Both the position numbers and the translations under genes were made by a program. The notes below the pieces were generated by a model. The model was given only the letters and a program-made list of their open reading frames with translations. It did no database searches and was not told the origin of the DNA. This document shows positions 44,512-53,822 of a stretch of DNA of 64,000 nucleotides, piece after piece. This DNA is from Lathyrus oleraceus (taxonomy: Eukaryota; Streptophyta; Magnoliopsida; Fabales; Fabaceae), in NCBI RefSeq assembly GCF_024323335.1, contig NC_066580.1, forward strand, positions 140,792,188-140,856,187. Direction: 5' to 3'. Position 1 is the stretch's first letter. Each line of letters opens with the position of its first letter.

Positions 44512-46152
44512 ATGGCAACAGTCCCAGAGTTGAAGCGGAAGACTTGTTCCTACAGCTTTCACCGTGAACCTTTGACGTCTCTGATTGAGTTGAGCAACCT
44601 TATGACCAGTGGTAACCAGAAGGGGTTTGTTGACCAGTATGGAGATATTCTGACACTGTTGAAGATGGTAGTCGATCCGGTGCCGTTGCAGACTCTTCTA
44701 CAGTTCTACGACCCAGAGCTTCATTGTTTCACCTTTCAAGATTATCAGTTGGCGCCTACTCTTGAGGAGTACTCCATTCTGCTGAGTGTCCCGGTCCGGT
44801 ATCAGGTTCCTTTCTTGGATGTGCCCAAGGAGGTTGATGTCAGAGTTGTTGCCAGAGCTCTCCATTTGGGTATCAAGGAAGTCAGTGATAGTTGGAAGTC
44901 CAGTGGGGATGTTGTAGGATTGCCTTTGAAGTTTCTGTTGAGGGTAGCTAGAGAAGAAGCAGAGAAGGGAAGTTGGGAAGCCTTTCATGCTCAGTTGGCC
45001 GTCATGATCTATGGGATCGTCTTGTTTCCAAGTATGCCAAATTTTGTTGACTATGCTGCAGTCAATATTTTCATCGGAGGAAATCCAGTTCCTACTCTGT
45101 TAGCTGACACTTACTATGCTATTCACAGTAGGCATGGTAAGGGTGGGGCTATCAGGTGTTGTTTCCCGCTTTTGCTCAGATGGTTCTTGTCTCTCCTGCC
45201 AGTCAGTGGACCTTTTGTGGATGCTCAGAGCACGCATAAGTGGACTCAGAGGGTTATGTCTCTTACTTCCTATGATATCAGATGGCAATCTTACCGGATG
45301 GATGTGCGTAACGTCATTATGAGCTGTGGAGGATTCCGTAATGTGCCACTCATAGGGACTAGGGGTTGCATCAATTACAACCCGGTTCTTTCTCTCCGCC
45401 AGTTGGGGTTTGTGATGAAGGGAAGACCACTTGAGGCTGAGGTAGCAGAAAGTGTGTATTTTGAGAAGCAGAGTGACCCGGATAGATTGGAGCAGATAGG
45501 AAGAGCTTGGAAGTCTATTGGCATGAAGGATGGATCTGTCTTAGGGAAGAAGTTTGTCGTTGCTATGCCCGATTACACTGATTGGGTCAAGGAGAGAGTA
45601 GGAATTTTGTTGTTACCCTACGATAGGATGGAGCCGTTGCAGGAGCAACCACCTTTGATCCTTGCTGAGAGTGTGCCTGCGGAGCACTACAAGCAAGCCC
45701 TGATGGAGAATCGCCGTTTGAGAGGGAAGGAGCAAGATACCCAGATGGAGCTGTACAAGGCCAAAGCTGATAGGTTGAACTTGGCTCATCAACTCAGAGG
45801 AGTGCGAGAAGAAGATGCTAGCAGACTGAGAAGCAAGAAGAGATCCTACGAGGAGATGGAGAGCATGTTAGATGCAGAACACCGGGAGTGCTTGAGGCTG
45901 CAGAGGGTTGAGGCCAGCTATCAGAAGAAGATCAGAGACTTGGAGAAGCAACTCAGAGATAAAGACATCCAGTTGAAGAAGGAAGTAGACTTGAGACAGG
46001 CATCAGAGAACCACCTTGGAGGAGAAGTGGTAGAGCTTAGACGACAACTGAAGGAGAAGATCACTCTTTTGCCAGAATGTTCAGAATGTGACCTGTTGAT
46101 AGACCAGTGTCAGTACTTGAAGACTCTCATTCCGGGAGGCCGTTTGTCTTAG
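44512..46152 (+). CDS. Ogre ORF1 (function unknown), intact, 546 aa
   Basis: The frame is open from 44464; I prefer the ATG at 44512 (MATVPELKRK), since the residues before it look like leader translation. The N-terminal ~370 residues are globular with LLQFYDPELHCFTFQDYQLA and PTLEEYSILLSVPV, the signature of the plant-specific ORF1 found upstream of gag in Ogre elements; such proteins are often annotated as DUF or 'plant mobile domain-like' (from memory). The C-terminal ~150 residues are a long charged coiled coil (KAKADRLNLAHQLRGVREED onward), ending with a conserved-looking CSECDLLIDQCQYLK tail that holds three Cys. No signal peptide or membrane segment is evident. No internal stop or frameshift. 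It is followed by a 410-bp spacer and gag. The role is unknown; the coiled coil suggests self-association or RNA/protein binding. Confidence 0.85.
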   Translation: MATVPELKRKTCSYSFHREPLTSLIELSNLMTSGNQKGFVDQYGDILTLLKMVVDPVPLQTLLQFYDPELHCFTFQDYQLAPTLEEYSILLSVPVRYQVPFLDVPKEVDVRVVARALHLGIKEVSDSWKSSGDVVGLPLKFLLRVAREEAEKGSWEAFHAQLAVMIYGIVLFPSMPNFVDYAAVNIFIGGNPVPTLLADTYYAIHSRHGKGGAIRCCFPLLLRWFLSLLPVSGPFVDAQSTHKWTQRVMSLTSYDIRWQSYRMDVRNVIMSCGGFRNVPLIGTRGCINYNPVLSLRQLGFVMKGRPLEAEVAESVYFEKQSDPDRLEQIGRAWKSIGMKDGSVLGKKFVVAMPDYTDWVKERVGILLLPYDRMEPLQEQPPLILAESVPAEHYKQALMENRRLRGKEQDTQMELYKAKADRLNLAHQLRGVREEDASRLRSKKRSYEEMESMLDAEHRECLRLQRVEASYQKKIRDLEKQLRDKDIQLKKEVDLRQASENHLGGEVVELRRQLKEKITLLPECSECDLLIDQCQYLKTLIPGGRLS

Positions 46153-46562
46153 CTTGTATCTTTGATATGTATGTTGAGAATCACCTCCAGGCTTGTTGGA
46201 TGGGATCCATTGTTGTACTCCGATTGTTTGGATTTTCTTTGTCGACTTTGTTGTATGATCCTGTTACTCATATAGATGAGGTTGTCGGTTTCACCTTGTA
46301 CTCATCACTCTTGTGTATGTTGTTTCTGTGCTTCTATGTTGTTCTTGCTGCAGGTTGCCATCTTTTGAGGATGACTCAGGCTCTTTGAATGCCTGAGGAA
46401 TGAACATATCATGTGCATCATACGCATCATTAGCACCATACTCATATCATTTTGCATAACAAGTGTTCTTGGTCGTGACTTCTCACTCTTGGTTCCTGTT
46501 CAGGCAGGATAGCTGATCAACATCCGCACCGCTACTCAACAAGACTGAATCAACAGAGAGGT
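46153..46562 (+). other. Spacer between ORF1 and gag (element F)
   Basis: 410 bp, no gene recognised; the ORF at 46107-46388 overlaps the end of ORF1 and looks fortuitous. How gag is translated from the shared RNA (reinitiation, splicing or separate promoter) is not visible. Confidence 0.55.
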
Positions 46563-49500
46563 ATGGATCAAGTACAAGCAGAGTTGGCTGAGATGAAGGC
46601 TAACATGGCCCAGTTTATGAATATGATGCAAGGGGTTGCACAAGGTCAAGAAGAACTTCGAGCCATGGTTCAGAGACAAGAGGCTGCAATTCCACCGGTC
46701 AACCATGCTCCGCCAGAGGGAGGCCCGGTCAATGATAATAATGTTGCTGCTGCTGTACCCATCAACAACTATGCTACAGGTGATGAGTTAGGGGGAATTC
46801 GAATCAACGGTCGACCTATTGTTCCAGATGCCGCTAATGCCAGAGCAGTCCGTGCCCCGGCCCGTAATCCTGTTCCGATTGTTGACAGACAAGAGGATAT
46901 GTTCACTCTGCTCAGTGAAGACGAAGACGTTCTGGGAAGGGTTGATGAGAGGGATCGTAAAGTTGATGCCCTTGCTGAGAAAATTAGAGCTATGGAATGT
47001 CAGAATTCTCTCGGTTTTGATGTTACCAATATGGGGTTGGTGGAAGGTTTGAGAATCCCTTACAAGTTCAAAGCACCGTCCTTCGATAAATACAACGGTA
47101 CTTCTTGCCCTCGCACCCATGTGCAGGCTTATTATCGAAAAATCTCTGCGTATACCGATGATGAAAAGATGTGGATGTATTTTTTCCAAGATAGTCTATC
47201 TGGGGCTTCTTTGGACTGGTGCATGGAATTGAAGAGAGATTCGATCCGCTGTTGGAGGGATCTGGGTGAGGCCTTCTTGAGGCAATATAAACATAACATG
47301 GACATGGCACCGAGCCGGACTCAGCTGCAGAGTCTTTGTCAGAAATCCAATGAGAGCTTCAAGGAGTACGCCCAGAGGTGGCGTGAACTGGCTGCTAGAG
47401 TTCAACCCCCTATGCTGGAGAGGGAGTTGACAGATATGTTTATCGGTACTCTTCAGGGTGTGTTTATGGACCGGATGGGGAGCTGCCCATTCGGTAGTTT
47501 TTCTGATGTTGTCATTTGTGGAGAGAGGACTGAGAGCTTGATTAAAACTGGGAAGATCCAAGATGCTGGTTCCTCTTCTTCTAAGAAGCCATTTGCTGGG
47601 GCACCTCGTCGAAGAGAGGGTGAAACTAATGCTGTTCAATACCGCAGAGATCAGAACAGAAGTCAACGCTGCCAAGCTGCTGCAGTAACCATTCCGGCAC
47701 CTCAGCCTCGTCAACAACAACAACAAAGAGTTCAACAACTGCAACAACAACAACAACAGCAACGTCCGTATCAGCCCAGACAAAGGGTGCCTGATCGACG
47801 TTTTGATTCGCTACCCATGTCGTACGCCGAACTGCTGCCCGAACTACTCAGGTTGGGGATGGTTGAGTTGCGTACAATGGCTCCGCCTACCGTATTGCCT
47901 CCTGGGTACGACGCCAACGTCCGTTGTGACTTTCACTCTGGGGCACCAGGGCATCATACTGAGAAGTGTCGGGCTCTCCAGCACAAGGTCCAAGATTTGA
48001 TCGATGCCAAAGCAATCAACTTCGCTCCAGTGCCTAACGTCGTAAACAACCCTATGCCTCAGCATGGTGGGCATAGAGTGAACAATATTGAGGGGAAAGA
48101 AGCTGAAGATCTGGTTGTTAATATTGATGATGTTCAGACTTCTCTGCTAGTTGTGAAGGGCCGTCTGCTGAATGGGGGTGTCTACTCGGGCTGTGATGAG
48201 GATTGTTTGGGCTGTGCAGAATCTGAGAATGGTTGTGACCAGTTAAGGGCCGGTATCCAGGGTATGATGGATGAGGGTTGTTTGCAATTCAGTAGGGCTG
48301 TAAAAGATCGTGGAACAGTGTCAACTATCACCATTTACTTTAAACCGTCTGAAGAACATGGACAAAGGGTCGTTAGTGCACCTGCAACAAATGGTACCCC
48401 AGTTACCATTTCCGTGCCTGTAACCATCAGTGCTCCAACTACTATCGTTGCGTCTGGAAGAAGGGCTGTTGAGAATAGTAGAGTCGTGCCGTGGAAGTAT
48501 GATAATGTTCACCGCAGTTACAGAAGGGCTGAAAGTCAGACGAGACCAGTGAATCAAACTCCAGTGACAATTGGTTTACCGAATAGAGTTCCTGCAACTG
48601 TTGGTCCGGCTGTGGATAATGTAGGGGGTCCAGGAGGTTTTACCAGAAGCGGTCGTCTGTTCGCACCGCAGCCTTTGAGGGACAATAATGCTGAGGCTCT
48701 CGCCAAAGCAAAGGGTAAGCAAGCTGTGGTTGAGGAAGAACCTGTCCAGAAGGAAGCGCCCGAGGGGACATTTGAGAAGGACGTGGAGGAGTTTATGAAG
48801 ATAATCAAGAAGAGTGACTACAAGATTGTAGATCAGTTGAATCAAACTCCGTCCAAGATTTCTATACTTTCACTGTTGTTGTGCTCTGAGGCACACCGTA
48901 ATGCCTTGCTGAAGATGTTGAATCTGGCTTACGTGCCTCAGGAGATTTCTGTCAATCAACTGGAGGGTGTGATGGCCAATGTGAGCACCAGGCATGGTGT
49001 GGGATTCACCAACCTGGACTTAACGCCTGCAGGGCGAAACCATAACAAAGCCTTGCACATCACCATGGAGTGCAAGGGGGCAGTGTTGTCTCACGTATTG
49101 GTAGACACCGGGTCGTCGCTGAATGTGCTGCCTAAGCAGATTCTGAAGAAGATTGATGTGGAAGGGTTTGTGCTTACTCCCAGTGACCTGATCGTTCGTG
49201 CTTTCGACGGATCCAAACGTTCTGTATGTGGGGAAGTTACCTTGCCTGTGAAGATAGGTCCTGAGGTATTCGATATCATCTTCTATGTTATGGACATCCA
49301 GCCCGCCTATAGTTGTTTATTGGGGCGTCCATGGATTCATGCAGCAGGGGCAGTCTCGTCGACTCTCCATCAAAAGCTCAAGTATGTCTGGAACGGTCAG
49401 ATTGTGACTGTGTGCGGTGAAGAAGAGATTCTGGTGAGTCATCTATCCTCGTTCAAATATGTTGAGGTGGATGGCGAGATCCACGAAACCTTATGCCAGG

Positions 49501-49883
49501 CATTTGAGACTGTGGCTCTTGAGAAAGTGGCGTACGCTGAACAGAGGAAGTCAGGTGCTTCAATTACTTCTTACAAGCAGGCTAAGGAGGTTGTTGATTC
49601 TGGCAAAGCTGAAGGCTGGGGCAAGATGGTGGACTTGCCTGTTAAAGAAGACAAATTTGGCGTTGGTTACGAGCCTCTCCAAGCAGAGCAGAATGGTCAA
49701 GCGGGTCCGAGTACTTTTACCAGCGCTGGGCTGATGAATCATGGCGACGTCTCTGCAACCGGTAGTGAAGACTGTGACAGTGATTGTGATTTGGACAACT
49801 GGGTTCGCTCGTGTGCACCAGGGGAGTCTATCAACAACTGGACGGCTGAAGAAGTGGTTCAAGTTACTCTTCTGACAGAGTAA
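46563..49883 (+). CDS. Element F gag-protease, intact first exon, 1106 aa
   Basis: ATG at 46563 in a purine context. N-terminal coiled coil (residues ~1-40); retrotransposon gag domain (~170-330, with WMYFFQDSLSGASLDWCMEL and FKEYAQRWRELAARVQPPM); a Gln-rich stretch (~380-405) encoded by CAA repeats at 47707-47765; a zinc-knuckle-like CDFHSGAPGHHTEKC at residues 455-469 with a non-standard CHHC pattern; a Thr/Pro-rich linker; the conserved QTPSKISILSLLLCSEAH helix (~760-780); and the protease with DTGSS at 848-852, then CLLGRPWIHAAGAVSSTLHQ. It ends acidic, at a TAA whose first bases overlap a splice donor (GTAATT at 49880). Acts in particle assembly and polyprotein cleavage; continues into RT by predicted splicing. 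Confidence 0.95.
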   Translation: MDQVQAELAEMKANMAQFMNMMQGVAQGQEELRAMVQRQEAAIPPVNHAPPEGGPVNDNNVAAAVPINNYATGDELGGIRINGRPIVPDAANARAVRAPARNPVPIVDRQEDMFTLLSEDEDVLGRVDERDRKVDALAEKIRAMECQNSLGFDVTNMGLVEGLRIPYKFKAPSFDKYNGTSCPRTHVQAYYRKISAYTDDEKMWMYFFQDSLSGASLDWCMELKRDSIRCWRDLGEAFLRQYKHNMDMAPSRTQLQSLCQKSNESFKEYAQRWRELAARVQPPMLERELTDMFIGTLQGVFMDRMGSCPFGSFSDVVICGERTESLIKTGKIQDAGSSSSKKPFAGAPRRREGETNAVQYRRDQNRSQRCQAAAVTIPAPQPRQQQQQRVQQLQQQQQQQRPYQPRQRVPDRRFDSLPMSYAELLPELLRLGMVELRTMAPPTVLPPGYDANVRCDFHSGAPGHHTEKCRALQHKVQDLIDAKAINFAPVPNVVNNPMPQHGGHRVNNIEGKEAEDLVVNIDDVQTSLLVVKGRLLNGGVYSGCDEDCLGCAESENGCDQLRAGIQGMMDEGCLQFSRAVKDRGTVSTITIYFKPSEEHGQRVVSAPATNGTPVTISVPVTISAPTTIVASGRRAVENSRVVPWKYDNVHRSYRRAESQTRPVNQTPVTIGLPNRVPATVGPAVDNVGGPGGFTRSGRLFAPQPLRDNNAEALAKAKGKQAVVEEEPVQKEAPEGTFEKDVEEFMKIIKKSDYKIVDQLNQTPSKISILSLLLCSEAHRNALLKMLNLAYVPQEISVNQLEGVMANVSTRHGVGFTNLDLTPAGRNHNKALHITMECKGAVLSHVLVDTGSSLNVLPKQILKKIDVEGFVLTPSDLIVRAFDGSKRSVCGEVTLPVKIGPEVFDIIFYVMDIQPAYSCLLGRPWIHAAGAVSSTLHQKLKYVWNGQIVTVCGEEEILVSHLSSFKYVEVDGEIHETLCQAFETVALEKVAYAEQRKSGASITSYKQAKEVVDSGKAEGWGKMVDLPVKEDKFGVGYEPLQAEQNGQAGPSTFTSAGLMNHGDVSATGSEDCDSDCDLDNWVRSCAPGESINNWTAEEVVQVTLLTE

Positions 49884-50132
49884 TTTTCTGTTGTTTTGTC
49901 ATTTTGCATGAAAATCCTACGATCTGCCCAAGGCGTAGTGATTCATTGTAGGGCCTCATCATGTTTTAATGATTATCATTAATGAAGGACATTTTTTGAA
50001 ATCAAACTTTGTGATCCCTGTCTTTCTATTTTTTGTTTTCATCTTTTTTTCAAAACAATAAAAATGGCAATGTTTTTGTTTTTCGTGACTTTATTGAACT
50101 CTTTTTTCTAAAACAAAGCATTAAACATGCAG
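49880..50132 (+). other. Predicted spliced intron between protease and RT (253 bp)
   Basis: Donor GTAATT at 49880, acceptor CATGCAG ending at 50132, T-rich AT-rich body, and a branch-like CTAAAAC near 50108. Gag-protease is in one frame and RT in another. Joining base 49879 to 50133 completes a Glu codon (GA plus A) and leads straight into the RT frame with no stop. Ogre elements are known to splice at this position. The exact sites are my prediction. Confidence 0.75.
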
Positions 50133-53100
50133 AAGCGATCTTATGGCATTCACTATGAACAGTTCTGTTATGGCCCAGTATGATTTCGACAATCCCATCT
50201 ACCAAGCTGAAGAGGAGAGTGAGGAAGACTGTGAACTTCCTGCAGAATTGGTCAGATTGCTGAAGCAGGAGGAAAGGGTCATCCAACCTCATCAGGAGGA
50301 GTTGGAGGTTGTTAATTTGGGTACTGAGGACGCCAAAAGAGAAATCAAGATTGGGGCTGCTTTAGAGGACTCTGTCAAGAGGAGGCTGATTGAGATGCTG
50401 AGAGAATATGTGGAGATATTCGCCTGGTCATATCAAGATATGCCTGGGTTAGATACAGACATTGTGGTGCATCGATTACCTCTTAGAGAAGGATGTCCTT
50501 CGGTCAAGCAGAAGCTTCGTAGAACGAGTCCTGACATGGCAACTAAGATCAAGGAAGAGGTTCAGAAGCAGTGGGATGCGGGTTTTTTGGCTGTTACAAG
50601 TTATCCCCCATGGGTGGCCAACATCGTTCCTGTGCCGAAGAAGGATGGTAAAGTCAGAATGTGTGTCGATTACCGGGATTTGAATAGAGCGAGTCCGAAA
50701 GATGATTTCCCATTACCTCACATTGATGTATTGGTTGATAATACGGCTCAATCCTCGGTATTCTCTTTCATGGATGGTTTCTCCGGATATAATCAGATCA
50801 AGATGGCGCCAGAGGACATGGAAAAGACGACATTCATTACACCTTGGGGCACGTTCTGCTATAAGGTGATGCCATTTGGGCTAAAGAATGCTGGTGCTAC
50901 CTATCAGAGGGCAATGACGACTCTTTTTCATGACATGATGCACAAAGAAATTGAAGTGTATGTAGATGATATGATTGCGAAGTCGCAGACAGAAGAGGAG
51001 CACCTGGTTAATTTGCAGAAGCTGTTTGACCGGTTGAGAAAGTTCAAACTGAGGCTGAATCCGAACAAGTGTACGTTTGGAGTGAGATCAGGGAAGCTGT
51101 TAGGCTTCATTGTCAGTGAGAAAGGGATTGAGGTTGATCCAGCTAAAGTCAAAGCTATTCAAGAGATGCCTGAACCGAAAACGGAGAAGCAAGTCCGTGG
51201 GTTTTTAGGGAGGTTGAACTACATTGCAAGGTTCATATCTCACCTAACTGCCACATGTGAACCAATTTTCAAACTGCTTAGAAAGAATCAGGCGATCAAG
51301 TGGAATGATGACTGTCAGAAAGCTTTTGACAAGATAAAGGAGTATTTACAGAAACCTCCAATCCTTATACCTCCAGTTCCAGGGAGACCTCTGATAATGT
51401 ACCTGTCAGTGACTGAGAACTCGATGGGGTGTGTATTGGGACAGCATGACGAGTCTGGTCGAAAAGAGCATGCCATATACTACCTTAGCAAAAAGTTTAC
51501 CGACTGTGAAACAAGATATTCACTGCTCGAGAAAACTTGCTGTGCTTTGGCCTGGGCTGCTCGCCGACTGAGGCAGTATATGTTGAACCATACTACCTTG
51601 TTGATTTCTAAGATGGATCCAGTAAAGTACATCTTTGAGAAACCAACTCTCACCGGACGCGTTGCTCGTTGGCAGATGATTCTAACAGAATATGATATTC
51701 AGTACACGTCACAAAAGGCCATCAAAGGTAGTATTCTGTCAGACTACCTCGCCGAGCAACCGATTGAAGATTATCAGCCTATGATGTTTGAATTCCCTGA
51801 TGAAGACATCATGTATCTTAAAATGAAAGATTGCGAAGAGCCTCTTGTTGAGGAAGGACCGGATCCGGATGACAAGTGGACACTGATGTTTGATGGGGCT
51901 GTGAATATGAATGGTAACGGTGTTGGGGCAGTACTGATCAATCCTAAAGGTGCTCATATACCTTTTTCTGCCAGATTGACGTTTGACGTCACCAACAACG
52001 AAGCTGAGTATGAGGCTTGTATCATGGGGATAGAAGAAGCCATTGATCTGAGGATCAAAACTCTTGATATATTTGGAGATTCAGCTCTAGTGGTCAATCA
52101 AGTCAATGGAGATTGGAATACGAATCAGCCGCATTTGATTCCGTATAGAGATTACACTAGAAGAATACTGACGTTCTTCAAGAAGGTGAAGTTGTATCAT
52201 GTCCCCCGGGATGAGAATCAAATGGCCGATGCCTTGGCAACTTTGTCGTCTATGATCAAAGTTCATTGGTGGAATCATGTGCCACATGTTGCGGTGAATC
52301 GACTCGAGAGGCCTGCGTACGTGTTTGCAGCCGAGTCTGTTGTGATTGATGAGAAGCCGTGGTATTATGACATCAAGAACTTCCTCAAGACTCAGGAGTA
52401 TCCTGAAGGTGCGTCGAAGAATGACAAGAAAACCCTGAGAAGGCTAGCTGGAAGCTTCTATTTGAATCAGGATGATGTGTTGTATAAGAGAAACTTTGAC
52501 ATGGTCTTACTCAGATGCGTGGACAGACCCGAGGCGGACATGTTAATGCAGGAAGTTCATGAAGGTTCCTTCGGTACTCATGCCGGCGGACATGCAATGG
52601 CTAAGAAATTGTTGAGAGCGGGTTATTACTGGATGACTATGGAATCCGATTGTTTCAAGTATGCTCGGAAGTGCCATAAGTGTCAAATCTATGCTGATAA
52701 GGTGCATGTACCACCAAGCCCTCTGAATGTCATGAATTCGCCTTGGCCGTTTGCCATGTGGGGCATTGATATGATTGGGAAGATTGAGCCTACTGCTTCG
52801 AATGGACATCGCTTCATCTTGGTTGCGATTGACTACTTCACCAAATGGGTGGAAGCAGCTTCCTATGCTAACGTTACCAAACAAGTGGTTACCCGGTTCA
52901 TCAAGAAAGAAATCATATGTCGTTATGGAGTTCCTGAGAGAATCATCACTGACAATGGTTCGAATCTCAATAACAAGATGATAAAGGAGCTGTGTAAAGA
53001 TTTCAAGATTGAACATCACAATTCTTCTCCTTACAGACCGAAGATGAATGGTGCTGTAGAAGCTGCGAACAAGAATATCAAGAAGATTGTGCAGAAGATG

Positions 53101-53255
53101 GTCGTTACGTACAAGGATTGGCATGAGATGCTGCCTTTCGCTTTGCATGGGTACCGTACCTCAGTACGTACGTCGACCGGGGCAGCCCCTTACTCCCTTG
53201 TGTATGGTATGGAAGCTGTCCTACCTGTTGAAATGGAGATTCCTTCTCTGAGAGT
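50133..53255 (+). CDS. Element F RT-RNaseH-aRNaseH-integrase, second exon
   Basis: Numbering from the ATG at 50143: RT with WVANIVPVPKKDGKVRMCVD, FITPWGTFCYKVMPFGLKNA and YVDD at 273-276. RNaseH at ~410-540 has lost the expected first Asp (YLSVTENSMGCVLGQ) and the later DH-type Asp (LISKMDPVKYI). Archaeal-type RNaseH starts MFDGAVNMNGNGVG (Asp584), then NNEAEYEACI and FGDSALVV. Integrase has the zinc region from His806 to CHKC, and a core Asp876, Asp937, Glu973 with exactly 35 residues between the last two (DX35E). The frame is correct to about 53255, where a missing base shifts it; it then stops at 53313. Enzymes act in the reverse-transcription particle and nucleus. Confidence 0.95.
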
Positions 53256-53609
53256 TTATTGGATGTCAAGCTGGACGAAGCCGAGTGGATTCGAACAAGG
53301 TTTAACGAGTTGAGCCTTATCGAAGAGAGACGGCTAGCAGCTGTATGCCATGGACAGTTGTATCAGCGAAGGATGAAGCGAGCCTTTGATCAGAAAGTGC
53401 GTCCTCGAAGCTATCAGATCGGTGATCTAGTTTTGAAGAGGATCCTCCCTCCCGGTACAGATAACAGGGGCAAGTGGACTCCTAATTATGAAGGTCCGTA
53501 TGTTGTGAAGAAGGTCTTCTCCGGTGGAGCCTTGATGCTTACAACTATGGATGGTGAAGACTTTCCGTCTCCTGTTAACTCAGATGTAGTCAAAAAATAC
53601 TTCGCATAA
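53256..53609 (+). pseudogene. Element F integrase C-terminus, out of frame by 1 bp
   Basis: Frame 3 continues the integrase homology (MDVKLDEAEWIRTRFNELSL, GDLVLKRILPPGTDNRGKW, NYEGPYVVKKVFSGGA) to TAA at 53607-53609, while the upstream frame runs out at 53313. Comparison with elements B and C shows one base missing in the T-rich GTTTATTGG at 53255-53263. This is the only lesion seen in F's coding sequence; it may be real or a sequencing error. Confidence 0.88.
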
Positions 53610-53618
53610 ATTGACCCG

Positions 53619-53822
53619 CTGGACAAAAAAAAAAAAAAAAAAAAAGAGAGTCCAGGCAAAAAAAGGGCATCCCGGCGAACCAAAAAACAGAAAGAAAAGG
53701 TTCGGGCAAAAATTAGGGATAAAATGAAAAGAATTTGTACACCCGGTAAGTCGAAAACCCGCAAGGGCGGCTTAGGCAAAAATGGGTATCCCGGTGGATT
53801 GAAAACCCGAAAGGGCGATCCA
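53619..53822 (+). other. Four hairpin modules after the F integrase stop
   Basis: 53619-53655: CTGGAC/GTCCAG around an A-run. 53676-53704: CGAACC/GGTTCG around an A-rich loop. 53747-53774: TAAGTC/GGCTTA, bulge GAAAA, inner CCC/GGG, GNRA loop GCAA. 53795-53822: TGGATT/GATCCA, bulge GAAAA, inner CCC/GGG, GNRA loop GAAA. Each is followed by GGCAAAA. The four outer stems differ completely but all are complementary (allowing G-T). Confidence 0.78.

Noticed and set aside
46788..47189. Antisense ORFs over gag, and similar ones at 52543-53148 over integrase
   Set aside because: Shadows of strongly coding gag/pol frames on the + strand.
47196..47783. 195-aa antisense ORF rich in Leu
   Set aside because: It is the reverse reading of the gag CAA (poly-Gln) region; no independent support.
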